NCBI RefSeq assembly: GCF_007989825.1
Contig: NZ_BJUA01000005.1
Coordinates: 62,001-126,000, forward strand
DNA: 64,000 bases
Reading direction: 5' to 3'
DNA from: Cellulomonas persica
Lineage (GTDB): Bacteria; Actinomycetota; Actinomycetes; Actinomycetales; Cellulomonadaceae
Shown here piece after piece: positions 53,872 through 63,725 of the stretch. Both the position numbers and the translations under genes were made by a program. Below the pieces are notes generated by a model. That model saw only the letters and a program-made list of their open reading frames with translations, was not told the DNA's origin and did no database searches. The number at the start of each line of letters is the position of its first letter. Position 1 is the stretch's first letter.

Positions 53872-55281
53872 TCAGGAGGCGCCCTCGACCGCGACCGCGG
53901 CCAGTGCGTGCAGCGCGGTGGTCACCGCGGGGCCGGCCGCCGCGTGCGGCGACGCACCGATCTCGACGAGCCACACGCCGTGCGTCACCTGCGTGACGAT
54001 CTGCTCGTGGTCCACGTCCGCGGGGCTGCCGCCGCGCGCGACCGCGGACGCGGTGCCGTCGCGCTGCATGAGCACCGCCCACGCCGACCCGCCGAGCGTC
54101 TCGGTGGTGGCCGCGGCCATCGCGCACAGCCGCGGCACGACGCCGGACTGCGCCGCCGTGATCGCCGCGGCACCCGCGACGACCACGCGCTCGGCGGTGA
54201 CCGCCGGATCGGCGATCGGCACCGCGGACTGACGGGCGCGTGCGCGGGCGCGCTTCACGCGGTACTGCGCGATGTCCGCGCGGCGGAACAGGTGCCGCGC
54301 GGAGATCTCGCCCGTGATCGCGGTCGAGGCCAGGCCGTAGGAGATCGCGGCGCCGTGCGGCAACGGCGACTCGAGCGTCGTCGAGAGCATGACCTCCGCG
54401 ACCTCGGCCCGGTGCTGGCCGACGGTCACGAGGCAGAACTCGTCGCCACCCAGACGCGCCGCGGTGCTGCCCGGCAGCCGCTCGACCGCGCGGCGCAGGA
54501 CGTCCGCGACGCTGCGCAGCAGGTCGTCGCCCACGTCGTGACCCAGCTCGTCGTTGACGCGCTTGAGGCCGTCGACGTCGCACATGACGATGCAGACCTC
54601 CTCGCCGGACTCGAGCGCGGCCTCGGCGGCGTTGTCCGCGACGCGGCGGTTCGCGAGGCCCGTCAGCGGGTCGTCGGCGACGAGGTGGCGGATCTGCTCC
54701 TCGAGGTCGACGCGCGCGATCGCGCCGGCCGTGAGCGCGGCGATCACCTCGGCGCACGCCTGGTCGTCGAGCGTGAACAGCCCGTCGTCGGGCCCGCGCA
54801 GCGCGAACACCGCGCCCCACACGACACCGTTCACGACGATCGGCGCACCGAGCGAGCTCGCCGCACCCACCTCGAGCAGCTGCGCGACCTCGACCGGGTC
54901 CCCCGCACCCTCGTCGCCCGGGCGGGTGGGCTGGCCCGTGACGTCCTGCGCGTGCGCGACCCAGCTCTCCCGCTCGCGGATGAGCCGACGCAGGGCGGGG
55001 CGGTCGTCGGCGCGGTAGGTCGTGAGCAGGCGCCAGGCGTGCCGCGGGTCCGACGACGGCTCGTGGTGCAGCACGCGCATCGTCTCGTGCTCGATCCGGC
55101 AGATCGCCGCGAGCTTGCCCTGCAGCATCTCGGCGGCGAGCGCGGCGGCGGTCTGCACGACCTCGTCGAGCGAGCGTGCGCTCTCCAGCCGGTGCGCCGC
55201 GAGCGCGAAACCACGCGCGCCACTGAGCGCCGCAGCGGCCCGTCGGCCTCTGCGAGCTCCGGCCGTCACCCGTGGCGTCAC
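53872..55281 (-). CDS. GAF-GGDEF diguanylate cyclase with second sensor domain
   Basis: A 469-residue cytoplasmic signalling protein. A GAF domain spans about 25-190 (EVVQTAAALAAEML, GAPIVVNGVVWGAVFALR). The GGDEF domain follows (DPLTGLANRR, then RLGGDEF with the active motif at 278-282 intact). The product-binding RxxD site five residues before it is not present (RLPG instead). A further GAF-like domain fills about 360-469. It should make cyclic di-GMP in response to an unknown signal. No EAL partner is near. GTG start at 55281. Confidence 0.87.
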   Translation of the reverse strand: MTPRVTAGARRGRRAAAALSGARGFALAAHRLESARSLDEVVQTAAALAAEMLQGKLAAICRIEHETMRVLHHEPSSDPRHAWRLLTTYRADDRPALRRLIRERESWVAHAQDVTGQPTRPGDEGAGDPVEVAQLLEVGAASSLGAPIVVNGVVWGAVFALRGPDDGLFTLDDQACAEVIAALTAGAIARVDLEEQIRHLVADDPLTGLANRRVADNAAEAALESGEEVCIVMCDVDGLKRVNDELGHDVGDDLLRSVADVLRRAVERLPGSTAARLGGDEFCLVTVGQHRAEVAEVMLSTTLESPLPHGAAISYGLASTAITGEISARHLFRRADIAQYRVKRARARARQSAVPIADPAVTAERVVVAGAAAITAAQSGVVPRLCAMAAATTETLGGSAWAVLMQRDGTASAVARGGSPADVDHEQIVTQVTHGVWLVEIGASPHAAAGPAVTTALHALAAVAVEGAS

Positions 55282-55396
55282 GGGGACATCATCGCCTGCC
55301 GAGGCCGCCTGCGGACACCGGCGGCCGAGGAATCACCTGTTCCGCACGAATCACCCGCTCGCGCAGGTCAGCGCGCACGATCGGCGCGGACCGAGC

Positions 55397-56053
55397 TCAG
55401 TTGTGCAGCGCGCCGAGCTCGGCGAACACCGCCTGGTTGAGCCGGAACGCGACGCGCGCCTCCTCGACGGTCGCCGCGAGCTGCGCGTCGTCGAGCCCGA
55501 GACCGTCCAGCCGCTCGCGGTAGACGTCCTTGAACGGCTTGAGCTTGTGGATCTGCGGGAAGTCGTAGAAGCCGACGCCCTCGTCCGGCACGCCGTAGTG
55601 GCGCTGCACCATGCGCTTGACGACCTGACCGCCCGACAGGTCGCCGAGGTAGCGCGTGTACGCGTGGGCGGCGTAGAGCGACAGGTCCGACGAGCACGCG
55701 ACGAGCCGCTGGGCGTACTCCTGGGTCGCGGGCAGGAACGTCACCCGCGCCGCCCAGTCGGCGCCGAGCAGGAACGCGAGGTCGCTCTCGATCGCCGGGA
55801 CGCGCGTGAGCTCGTCGAAGACGAGCCCCTGGTCCGCACCCGCGGCGCGCAGCTGAGCGCCCGCGGCCTCGAGCGCCGTGTAGATCGCGAGCTGCTGGAC
55901 CGCGAGCGCGGTGTACGCCTCGCGCGAGAGCCGGCCGTTGACGAGGCCGTCGATGAACTCCATGCCTTCGGCCTGGCTGTGCTGCTCGCGCGTGCCCTCG
56001 CGCAAGCAGGACGAGAGCGTCGTGGGGGCCGTCGGAACGGAGGTGGTGGTCAC
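55397..56053 (-). CDS. Heme oxygenase (biliverdin-producing)
   Basis: A 218-residue helical enzyme that opens heme to biliverdin, CO and iron. The proximal His is in LREGTREQHSQAEG, and the distal helix is YTRYLGDLSGGQ. The late FYDFPQIHKLKPFKDVYRERLD segment is also typical. A DtxR/IdeR box lies upstream, so the gene is turned on by iron shortage to release iron from heme. Start: GTG 56053 with GAGAGAG in front is preferred to GTG 56080. No heme importer is adjacent. Confidence 0.93.
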   Translation of the reverse strand: MTTTSVPTAPTTLSSCLREGTREQHSQAEGMEFIDGLVNGRLSREAYTALAVQQLAIYTALEAAGAQLRAAGADQGLVFDELTRVPAIESDLAFLLGADWAARVTFLPATQEYAQRLVACSSDLSLYAAHAYTRYLGDLSGGQVVKRMVQRHYGVPDEGVGFYDFPQIHKLKPFKDVYRERLDGLGLDDAQLAATVEEARVAFRLNQAVFAELGALHN

Positions 56054-56103
56054 AGGCGTCTCTCTCGTCGCGGTCAGCACGTTGGTGACGTGGCGTCAGG
56101 AAG

Positions 56104-56133
56104 ATCGTAGGGCATGAGGTTAGGCAAACCTAC
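56104..56133 (-). promoter_or_regulatory. DtxR/IdeR iron box and -10 of heme oxygenase
   Basis: TGAGGTTAGGCAAACCTAC at 56115-56133 matches the 19-base DtxR/IdeR consensus (TTAGGTTAGGCTAACCTAA) at 16 positions. On the minus strand a -10-like TACGAT (56104-56109) lies just downstream, so an iron-loaded repressor would cover the -35 region. Confidence 0.85.
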
Positions 56134-56302
56134 CCTCCGACCACGATGCGAGCATCGGGCGACGCCCCGCGGCCGGAACCGGATGGCCTCGCGCCGGTCT
56201 CCCGGGCCTGGCACGACGAACGCCGCGCAGCTCGTCGGCCGCGCGGCGCTCGTCGTCATCCCTCGGGATCACTCCACCACCGGGATCGCACCACCACCGG
56301 GA

Positions 56303-56524
56303 TCACACCACCGGCGGCGGCGTCTCCCGGTGCTCGACGACCGCCGTGTGCGACGTGTTGGACCGCTGGGCGTTGACCACCAGCGCCAGGATCAGCATCA
56401 GCGCACCGGCGCCCATGCAGATGTACCCGATCAGCCCCAGGTTGACCCCGTCGATCGCGTCGCTGACCGCGAACGACAGGATGGCGCCGATCACGAGCAG
56501 CGCGATACCTCCACCGATACCCAT
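56303..56524 (-). CDS. DUF6458-like small membrane protein
   Basis: A 73-residue protein with two hydrophobic helices: GGIALLVIGAILSFAV (about 4-20) and LIGYICMGAGALMLILALVV (about 30-50), separated by DAIDGVNL, then a hydrophilic tail. Length and layout fit the DUF6458 group common in actinobacteria; function unknown. ATG at 56524 follows GAGGGAG. Its final codons lie in a short tandem repeat (CCACCACCGGGATC units at about 56273-56311). Confidence 0.72.
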   Translation of the reverse strand: MGIGGGIALLVIGAILSFAVSDAIDGVNLGLIGYICMGAGALMLILALVVNAQRSNTSHTAVVEHRETPPPVV

Positions 56525-56699
56525 GCTTGCTCCCTCTCGTCGGTCGGCCGTGGTGGCCGGTCTCAGATGAGGGAGTCTTGCCGCGACCGCTCGTGACCGC
56601 GCGTCGAACGTCCGTTTCGTCCGGTTCTGGGCGGGCTTGCGGGGGTCGCCCGTCACTCGGACGAGCGACCCCGCGTCAGCCTCGGCTCGGCGCGGCTCC

Positions 56700-58826
56700 T
56701 CAGCCCAGCGTGTCCGGGTACGGCACCGCGTCGTCGCCCGTGCGACCCAGCACGTGCTCGGCGAGGAACGCCTCGACCACCTGGTACCAGACGATCGCGT
56801 GCTGCGGCGAGAGCACCCAGTGGTTCTCGTCGGGGAAGTACAGGAACCGGTGCGGCGTGCGGCCCTCGTCGTCCGCGGGGAGCCCCGACTTCGCGAGGAG
56901 CTCGTACCAGAGGCGCAGGCCCTCGCCGATCGGCACGCGGTAGTCCTTGTCGCCGTGCACGACGAGCATGGGCGTCACGATCTGCTCGACGAACCGGTGC
57001 GGCGAGCTCTCGAGCGCCATCTCGGCGGTCATCTCCCGCTGCCAGTAGAAGGAGGCGTCCGTCGTCGGCCCGAACTGGTCGAGCGCCCACAGGCTCGCGT
57101 GCGTCACGATCGCGCGGAACCGGTCCGTGTGCCCCGCGACCCAGTTCGCCATGTAGCCGCCGAACGACCCGCCCATCGCGGCCGTGCGCGACTCGTCGAC
57201 CGCCTCGTGCTGCTCGGCGACGTCCGTGACCGCCATGAGGTCCGTGTACGGCGCCCTGCCCCACGCGCCCCACCCGGCCTGGACGAACTCCTGCCCGTAG
57301 CCGGTGGACAGCGCCGGGTCCGGCAGCAGCACCGCGTACCCGCGCGCGACCAGCAGCCACGGGTTCCAGCGCCACGACCACGCGTTCCACGAGCCCAGCG
57401 GACCGCCGTGGATCCACAGCAGCAGCGGCGCCGGGTGAGCGGCGTCCGCGCCGTCGGGCAGCGCGAGCCACGCCCGCACGCGGCGGCCGTCCTCGACGGT
57501 CGTCTCGACCTCCTCGAGGCGCCCGGGCAGCTCGGGCGTGGGCGCGGGGGAGCGCAGCGGCACCGCCTGCGTCGGCACGCTCGTCAGGTCCACCCGGACC
57601 GGGTGCGCCGGGGCCAGGTACGACGAGCGCAGCGCGTACGCCGTGCGGCCGTCCGGGCTGACCTGCACGTCCGTGAAAGCCGCGTCGTCGCTGGTCACGC
57701 GCGTGACCCGGTCCTCGCCGCCGTCGGTCGCGAGGTCGATCCGGAAGATCGGCGCGCGGCCTTCGTCGTCCGCGACGACGAGCAGACCCGAGGAGTCCGG
57801 CAGCCACACCGGGCTGCCCGGCCAGCGGTCCCACCCCGGCGCGACGACGCGCGCCTGCCCACCCGCGAGCGGCACGACCGCCAGGCCGGACCGCGGCGCC
57901 TCGTGCGGCGTCGAGATGGTCTCGTACCCGTAGACGACCCACGCGCCGTCGGGCGAGACGACCGGCGACCACGCGTCGATCGCGTCGTCCTCGACGAGTG
58001 TGCGGCGCTCACCCGTGGCGACGTCGATCGCGACGAGCCGGCTGCGCTGGTCCGCGCGTCCCCGCAGCTGCGTCCAGCCGGTGACGATCGTCGTGCCGTC
58101 CGGGGAGATCGCCGCGTGCTGCTCGACGAGCGCGCCACGCGCGTCGGGCGTGCGGTCCGTGAGCTCGAGGCGCGGGTCGTCCTGCCCGGCGAGCAGAGCG
58201 GCCGGCTCGTCCGCCCCGTCTGCCTCGGACGTCCCGGCGCTCGCGAGGCCCGCCGCCCGCAGGTCCGCGGTGAACAGGTGCGGGAGGTCCGGGCCGAGGT
58301 CGTGGTCCCAGTACCGGACCGGGTAGCCGTCGTGCAGGATCGCCGCGACCTTCTTGTCCTTGCGGTCCTTGCGCAGCTTGTCGTCGCCCTCGGCGTCCGC
58401 GGCGCGCGGCAGCACGTCACCCGTCAGCAGCACGGTGTCCGCGTCCGTGGCGGTGGTCACCCCGCCGAGCCCGCCCGTGCGCGCCGCGACCACGCGCGCC
58501 TCGGCGCCGTCGCGCGGCAGCAGCCACAGCGCGGCCGGGGCCTCGTCGTCCGGCTCCTTCGCCGCCGGGTCCGGGCGCGCGCTCGTGAACAGCAGGTCGC
58601 CGTCGCGCGTGAACACCGCGCCGCCCTCGGACTTCGCCGACCGCGTCAGCCGCCGTGCCGGCTTCTCACCCGCGGGGTCGACCTCCCACAGCGCCGTCAG
58701 GTACCTGGTCTTCTTCGTGTCGAGCGTCGACACCGCCACGACGAGCCGCTCGCCGTCCTGGGAGAGCGTGAGCCCACCCACCCGCGGGATGCCGACGTAC
58801 TCCTCGAGGTCACCGATCTTCACCAT
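56700..58826 (-). CDS. S9 family (prolyl oligopeptidase-type) serine peptidase
   Basis: A 708-residue cytoplasmic peptidase. The N-terminal 430 residues are beta-propeller blades (SPDGTTIVTG, SPDGAWVVYG, DVQVSPDGRTAYALRS). The C-terminal alpha/beta hydrolase has nucleophile Ser554 in GGSFGGYM, Asp in HGDKDYRVPIGEGL and His in FPDENHWV. LWIHGGPLGSWNAW is the oxyanion region. The S9C-like type removes acylated residues or splits short peptides. The ATG at 58826 is 6 bases after TAGGAC, another possibly leaderless start. Single gene. Confidence 0.93.
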   Translation of the reverse strand: MVKIGDLEEYVGIPRVGGLTLSQDGERLVVAVSTLDTKKTRYLTALWEVDPAGEKPARRLTRSAKSEGGAVFTRDGDLLFTSARPDPAAKEPDDEAPAALWLLPRDGAEARVVAARTGGLGGVTTATDADTVLLTGDVLPRAADAEGDDKLRKDRKDKKVAAILHDGYPVRYWDHDLGPDLPHLFTADLRAAGLASAGTSEADGADEPAALLAGQDDPRLELTDRTPDARGALVEQHAAISPDGTTIVTGWTQLRGRADQRSRLVAIDVATGERRTLVEDDAIDAWSPVVSPDGAWVVYGYETISTPHEAPRSGLAVVPLAGGQARVVAPGWDRWPGSPVWLPDSSGLLVVADDEGRAPIFRIDLATDGGEDRVTRVTSDDAAFTDVQVSPDGRTAYALRSSYLAPAHPVRVDLTSVPTQAVPLRSPAPTPELPGRLEEVETTVEDGRRVRAWLALPDGADAAHPAPLLLWIHGGPLGSWNAWSWRWNPWLLVARGYAVLLPDPALSTGYGQEFVQAGWGAWGRAPYTDLMAVTDVAEQHEAVDESRTAAMGGSFGGYMANWVAGHTDRFRAIVTHASLWALDQFGPTTDASFYWQREMTAEMALESSPHRFVEQIVTPMLVVHGDKDYRVPIGEGLRLWYELLAKSGLPADDEGRTPHRFLYFPDENHWVLSPQHAIVWYQVVEAFLAEHVLGRTGDDAVPYPDTLG

Positions 58827-58901
58827 CCCCCCGTCCTATCACCCACGTCCCCCAGACCTGCGCGGTTCCGCACGGCACGTGCTCAGCCCTGGGCGGACGG
58901 G

Positions 58902-60965
58902 TCAGTCGTTGAGGGACTTGAGCATCTCGTTGTAGGCGTCGAGCTCGGGGTCCTCGTCGCGGGTGCGGCGGTCGCGCTGGCGCGCGGTGCGGTCGTCGTC
59001 GCGGGACCACGCCAGGGCGACGCCGATCGCCAGCGCGAGGGTCGGCAGCTCACCGATGCCCCAGGTGATCGCGCCGCCCGTCTGCTGGTCGGCGATCGCC
59101 GACGCGCCCCACGGGCGGCCGAGCAGCCCGAACCAGTCGGCGACGAGCAGCGAGTCGCCCGAGACGAGCGAGACGCCGAAGAACGCATGGAACGCCATGG
59201 TCGCGAACAGCGTGAGCAGGCGCTGCGGGTAGCCGAGCCGCCGGGGACCGGGGTCGATGCCGACGAGCGAGTTGACGAACAGGTACCCGACGAGCGTGAA
59301 GTGCACGACCATGAACAGGTGGCCCACGCTGCTGCGCAGCGACCACTCGAACAGGCCCGTGTAGTAGAAGAGCAGCATCGAGGCGACGAAGTTGACCGCC
59401 GCCACCACGGGGTGCGCGAAGAACTGCCCGAGCCGGCTGTGCACGAGCACCAGGAGCCACTCGCGCGGTCCGCGCGACACGTCGCCCGACAGCGTGGTGG
59501 CGCGCACCGGCAGCGCGCGCAGGGCGAGGGTCACGGGCGCGGACAGCGCGACGAACACGGGCACGACCATCGCGAGCACCATGTGCTGGATCATGTGGGC
59601 GCTGAACAGGACGTGCCCGTAGGTCGCGGGGCCGCTGTTCGTCGTCCAGAAGAACAGGACCAGCCCGGCCGTCCACGACGCGGTGCGCGCCCACGGCCAC
59701 GCGTCGCCGCGGCGGCGCAGCCGGCGCACCCAGCGCCAGTACACGACGACGCCCGCGGCCGCGGCGAACGCGAGCAGCAGGTCCCAGCGCCACTCGGTGA
59801 ACCACCGCACGGCCGTCAGCTCGGGCGGCAGCGGGTGGCCGGTGACGAGGTACGCGGGGGTCGGGTCGGCGGGTGGGGTCTCGGGGACGGGCGGCGAGCT
59901 CGACGCGAGCGCGACGGCGACGCCCGAGACCGCGCCCATGACCGCGAGCTCGACGAGCACGAGCCGCCAGAACAGCCGCGTCGCGCCCGCGGGCGTGCCG
60001 TGCGAGCCGGGGTCGTCGGCCGTGCGGGCGGCCATCGCCGAGACGGTCCGGCGGCGGTGCCACAGGCCGAGGCCGGCGAGCGTGACGAGCAGGACCACCT
60101 TCGCGACGAGCAGCGTGCCGTACCGGGTGTCGAGCCCGGCGAACGAGCCGAGGCGCAGCCACCCGCTCACCAGGCCGGACACCGCGACGGCCGCGACGCA
60201 CCAGCCCGCGATCACCGAGTAGCGCGCGACCGCGGGAGCCACGTCGCGCCCGAGGGCCCGCACGAGGACCGCGAGCGCGGCGAGCGCGCCGATCCACACC
60301 GCGGCACCGACGAGGTGCACGAACAGCGCGGAGGTCGCCAGGTCGTGGCCCGCGGCGCCGGCCGCGTGGCCCAGCTGCGCGAGCTGCCACAGCGCGACGA
60401 CCCCGAGCACAAGCGTCCACGCGGCGCCGGTCGGGGTGCGCACGACCATCGACAGCGCGGTGACCAGGGCCGCGACGACGACGACGGACCCGAGCGTCCG
60501 GCCGAGCGAGATCTGCGTGACGTAGAGCCACAGCTCGTCGCCGAAGCTCGGCGCGGTCACCGAGGTCCCGGCGACGTTCGCGTACGACAGGACGAGCTGC
60601 GCGACTGCGGCGAGCGTCCACGCACCCGCGGCCCACGCGGCGACGAGCAGCGAACGCGGGTAGGCGGTGCCGTCCGCGACGGGTCCGGTGCGTGCGGGGC
60701 GACGAGCGCCCGACGCGCGTTCCTCACGCCGCGGGAGCACGCACACCGCGAGGACGAGCGAGCCGATCGTGGTCGCCGCCGCGACCTGCACGAACGTCTC
60801 CGCGACGGGCAGGCCCCACCGCACGAACGGGCCGGGGTCCAGCACGAGCGCGGGCAGGGCCGCCCCGGAGAACCACACCCCGAGGACGACGGTGAGGACG
60901 GCGGCGCCGACGAGCGTCGCGGCCCGCCAGGGGCCGGGACGCCGGGGCTCGGTCGTGGCGGTCAT
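58902..60965 (-). CDS. CopD-CtaG fusion: copper import / cytochrome oxidase assembly protein
   Basis: A 687-residue membrane protein with about 16 helices. The first half has the CopD pattern (about 130-330: LFVHLVGAAVWIGALAALAVLV, GTLLVAKVVLLVTLAGLGLWHRR). The second half is caa3-type CtaG (about 390-665: FSAHMIQHMVLAMVVPVFVALS, VHFTLVGYLFVNSLVGIDPGPRR). The His-rich helices bind copper. The fusion is standard in actinobacteria and supplies copper for cytochrome c oxidase. ATG at 60965. The following 225 bases up to the drug exporter hold no gene or clear site. Confidence 0.9.
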   Translation of the reverse strand: MTATTEPRRPGPWRAATLVGAAVLTVVLGVWFSGAALPALVLDPGPFVRWGLPVAETFVQVAAATTIGSLVLAVCVLPRREERASGARRPARTGPVADGTAYPRSLLVAAWAAGAWTLAAVAQLVLSYANVAGTSVTAPSFGDELWLYVTQISLGRTLGSVVVVAALVTALSMVVRTPTGAAWTLVLGVVALWQLAQLGHAAGAAGHDLATSALFVHLVGAAVWIGALAALAVLVRALGRDVAPAVARYSVIAGWCVAAVAVSGLVSGWLRLGSFAGLDTRYGTLLVAKVVLLVTLAGLGLWHRRRTVSAMAARTADDPGSHGTPAGATRLFWRLVLVELAVMGAVSGVAVALASSSPPVPETPPADPTPAYLVTGHPLPPELTAVRWFTEWRWDLLLAFAAAAGVVVYWRWVRRLRRRGDAWPWARTASWTAGLVLFFWTTNSGPATYGHVLFSAHMIQHMVLAMVVPVFVALSAPVTLALRALPVRATTLSGDVSRGPREWLLVLVHSRLGQFFAHPVVAAVNFVASMLLFYYTGLFEWSLRSSVGHLFMVVHFTLVGYLFVNSLVGIDPGPRRLGYPQRLLTLFATMAFHAFFGVSLVSGDSLLVADWFGLLGRPWGASAIADQQTGGAITWGIGELPTLALAIGVALAWSRDDDRTARQRDRRTRDEDPELDAYNEMLKSLND

Positions 60966-61190
60966 CCGCTCACGCCCCGGGAGACGTCGTCACGTGCAGC
61001 ACCCGTCCAGCATCCCCCACGGCGCACGGTCGTCCGCCCGGCGAGACACACCCTGTGACCGGGAACACATGCATGGACGCACATTGTTGATGACGTGCGC
61101 GTGCTCGGGGCGTGATCGTCGTCCCCGAGGACACCGGCGAAACCGGCGCCGTGACCACCCGCCCGTCCGCCCTACGTCGATCGAGGTCAG

Positions 61191-63113
61191 ATGACGCAGC
61201 ACGACGCCAGGTCCGAGGACACCGAGCAGCGCGAGCACGGTCAGGCTCCCGCCGCCTCGGCCGACGTCGGCACGACTGCACCGGACCCGGTCCAGGAACC
61301 GCAGCCGGACCCCACGCAGGACCCCGTGCAGGGGCCCACGCACCGCGAGATCGTCGCGATCCTCGGTGGCCTCATGATCGGCATGTTCCTGGCCGCGCTC
61401 GACCAGACCATCGTCGCGACGTCGATGCGCACCATCGGCGACGACCTGCACGGCCTGTCGCTGCAGGCGTGGGTCACCACGGCCTACCTGCTCACGGCGA
61501 CGATCTCGACGCCGCTGTACGGCAAGCTCTCCGACGTCTACGGCCGCAAGCCGTTCTACCTCGCGGCCATCAGCATCTTCGTCGTCGGGTCGCTGCTGTC
61601 CGGCACCGCGGACTCGATGTACCAGCTCGCGGTGTACCGCGGCGTGCAGGGCCTGGGGGCCGGCGGCCTGATGTCGCTCGCGATCACGATCCTGGGCGAC
61701 CTGGTCCCACCACGCGAGCGCGCCCGCTACCAGGCGTACTTCCTCGCGGTGTTCGGCACGTCGTCGGTGCTCGGACCGGTGATCGGCGGGTTCTTCTCGG
61801 GCGCCGACGAGATCCTCGGGCTCGCCGGGTGGCGCTGGGTGTTCCTCGTCAACGTCCCGCTCGGCATCCTCGGGCTCGCGGTGGTCTCCCGGGTGCTGCA
61901 CCTGCCGCCCGTGCGGCGCGTCGACCACCGGATCGACTGGCCCGGGGCGCTCGCGCTCGTCGTCGCGCTCGTGCCGCTGCTCGTCGTCGCCGAGCAGGGG
62001 CGCTCGTGGGGCTGGACGTCCCCGCGCGCGGTCACCGCCTACGTCGTGGGCGGCGTGGGACTCGTCGCGTTCTGGCTGTGCGAACGGCGGGCCGGCAGCG
62101 ACGCGATCCTCCCGCTGCGCCTGTTCCGCCTGCGGGTGTTCTCGATCGGGGCCGCGGCCAACGTGGTGATCGGCCTGGCGATGTTCGGCGGGCTCGCGGT
62201 CCTGCCGCTGTACCTGCAGATCGTGCGGGGTCAGTCGCCCACCCAGGCCGGGCTGACCCTCATCCCGTTCACCGTCGGGATCATGTCCGGGTCCGTCATC
62301 GCGGGCCAGACCACGTCCCGCACGGGCCGGTACAAGATCTTCCCCGTCCTGGGCACGGTCCTGATGATCGTCGGCTGCCTGACGTTCGCGACGCTCGACG
62401 TGGACACCCCGTTCGCCTGGATCTTCGCGTTCTCCGTGGTGTTCGGGCTCGGCCTGGGATTCACGATGCAGCCGCTGGTGCTCGCGGTGCAGAACGCGGT
62501 CCCCGTGCAGGACATGGGGGTGGCGACGTCCTCGTCGCTGTTCTTCCGGCAGATGGGCGGCACGCTCGGCACCGCGCTGTTCCTGTCGGTGCTGTTCTCC
62601 ACGGTCGTCGGCAACATCTCGGAGGCGTTCACCCGCGCGGCCGCGACACCGCAGCTGCAGGGCGCGCTCGCGGACCCGGCGGTGCGCGCCGACCCCGCGA
62701 ACGCGCACGTGATCGAGCTGCTCGAGACCGGCCGGACCGACGGGCTGAGCATCGACGACTCGTCGTTCATCTCGGCGCTCGACCCGCGCCTGGCCCGGCC
62801 GATCCTCGAGGGCTTCGCCGCATCGATCGACCTGGTCCTGCTGCTCGCGGGCATCGTGATGATCGCCGGCGTGGTGCTGACGGTGCTGCTCCCCGAGCTG
62901 CCGCTGCGCACGGTGTCCGGCATCCAGGGCCGCCTGGCCGACGAGGCTGCCGCGGACCGGGCGGCAGCCGCAGCCTCCACCCGAGACGACGGCGACGAGC
63001 CGCCGCAGGCACCCGGACCGCCCGACGACGAGCGCGCGACCGACGACGCAGAACGATTCCGCCAGGGGTCGACGCACGTCACGACGCAGACGACACACAG
63101 CCTCGACCGCTAA
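61191..63113 (+). CDS. DHA2 family MFS drug exporter (EmrB/QacA type)
   Basis: A 640-residue transporter with 14 predicted helices. Signature segments: FLAALDQTIVATSMRTI (motif D1), GKLSDVYGRKPFY (motif A) and YRGVQGLGAGGL, GTSSVLGPVIGGFF (motif C of antiporters). Between helices 13 and 14 there is a long loop (EAFTRAAATPQLQ to LSIDDSSFISALDP). The C-terminus is acidic and disordered. It should expel cationic drugs or dyes against protons; the true substrate is unknown. ATG at 61191. The Rieske gene follows after 68 bases, possibly in the same transcript. No regulator gene is adjacent. Confidence 0.92.
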   Translation: MTQHDARSEDTEQREHGQAPAASADVGTTAPDPVQEPQPDPTQDPVQGPTHREIVAILGGLMIGMFLAALDQTIVATSMRTIGDDLHGLSLQAWVTTAYLLTATISTPLYGKLSDVYGRKPFYLAAISIFVVGSLLSGTADSMYQLAVYRGVQGLGAGGLMSLAITILGDLVPPRERARYQAYFLAVFGTSSVLGPVIGGFFSGADEILGLAGWRWVFLVNVPLGILGLAVVSRVLHLPPVRRVDHRIDWPGALALVVALVPLLVVAEQGRSWGWTSPRAVTAYVVGGVGLVAFWLCERRAGSDAILPLRLFRLRVFSIGAAANVVIGLAMFGGLAVLPLYLQIVRGQSPTQAGLTLIPFTVGIMSGSVIAGQTTSRTGRYKIFPVLGTVLMIVGCLTFATLDVDTPFAWIFAFSVVFGLGLGFTMQPLVLAVQNAVPVQDMGVATSSSLFFRQMGGTLGTALFLSVLFSTVVGNISEAFTRAAATPQLQGALADPAVRADPANAHVIELLETGRTDGLSIDDSSFISALDPRLARPILEGFAASIDLVLLLAGIVMIAGVVLTVLLPELPLRTVSGIQGRLADEAAADRAAAAASTRDDGDEPPQAPGPPDDERATDDAERFRQGSTHVTTQTTHSLDR

Positions 63114-63181
63114 CGTCGCTGCACCGGCCTTCCGGCCGAGCCGTGGGACGACGAGCCATACCGACCACCCGGAGGCACGCG

Positions 63182-63724
63182 ATGACCAGCACCACGACAC
63201 GAGGCCCCGTCGGGACGACCGCTCCCGACCCGGACACCCAGCCGACGCACGACCACCGCTCCTGCGCGGGCTGTCTCGACCGCCGCCAGCTCCTCACGCG
63301 CGCCGGCGGGGTGGGCCTGGCCGTCGCCGGCGCGGCCGTCCTCGCCGCGTGCGGGAGCTCGGCGACCCCCGGCGGCGGCTCGTCCGACGCCGCGAGCAGC
63401 GCAGGCGCCGCCTCGTCCGGCGACGGCGCGACGAGCCCGCTCGCCCAGGTCGCCGACGTGCCCGTGGGCGGTGCGCTGCTCGTCGACAGCGGCGGCCAGA
63501 AGATCCTCCTGGTCCAGGAGTCGCAGGGCACGATCACCGCGGTCAGTGCGATCTGCACCCACCAGGGCTGTACCGTCGCGCCCGGCGAGGGCGACCTGCG
63601 CTGCCCGTGCCACAACTCCGTGTTCGCGCTCGACGGCGCCACGGTGTCCGGGCCCGCCGAGAAGCCCCTCCCGAGCGTGGAGGTCCACGTGAAGGACGGG
63701 GCTGTGTTCTCCGGGGCGGCATGA
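63182..63724 (+). CDS. Tat-exported Rieske 2Fe-2S lipoprotein
   Basis: A 180-residue protein. The first 32 residues precede a twin-arginine signal (DRRQLLTRAGGVG), which ends with lipobox LAAC. A Ser/Ala/Gly linker leads to a Rieske domain: ligands Cys125 and His127 in CTHQGC, Cys141 and His144 in CPCHNS, with Cys130 and Cys143 as the disulfide pair. Such small Rieske proteins act as external electron carriers; the partner is unknown. Its stop lies one base before the ATG of the next gene, a membrane protein, which may be that partner. Confidence 0.92.
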   Translation: MTSTTTRGPVGTTAPDPDTQPTHDHRSCAGCLDRRQLLTRAGGVGLAVAGAAVLAACGSSATPGGGSSDAASSAGAASSGDGATSPLAQVADVPVGGALLVDSGGQKILLVQESQGTITAVSAICTHQGCTVAPGEGDLRCPCHNSVFALDGATVSGPAEKPLPSVEVHVKDGAVFSGAA

Positions 63725-63725
63725 C

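Noticed and set aside
56273..56311. Tandem CCACCACCGGGATC units as a variable-number locus
   Set aside because: Only about two and a half imperfect units, overlapping the end of the DUF6458 gene; noted but too short to call.
56637..61058. Open frame of 1473 codons on the plus strand opposite the S9 peptidase and CtaG genes
   Set aside because: It is Arg/His/Glu/Gly-rich low-complexity translation across two well-supported genes and their spacer; an artefact of GC-rich codon positions.
61000..61190. Operator TGTG-N8-CACA before the drug exporter
   Set aside because: Arms of 4 bases are too short to separate from chance, and no regulator gene is adjacent.
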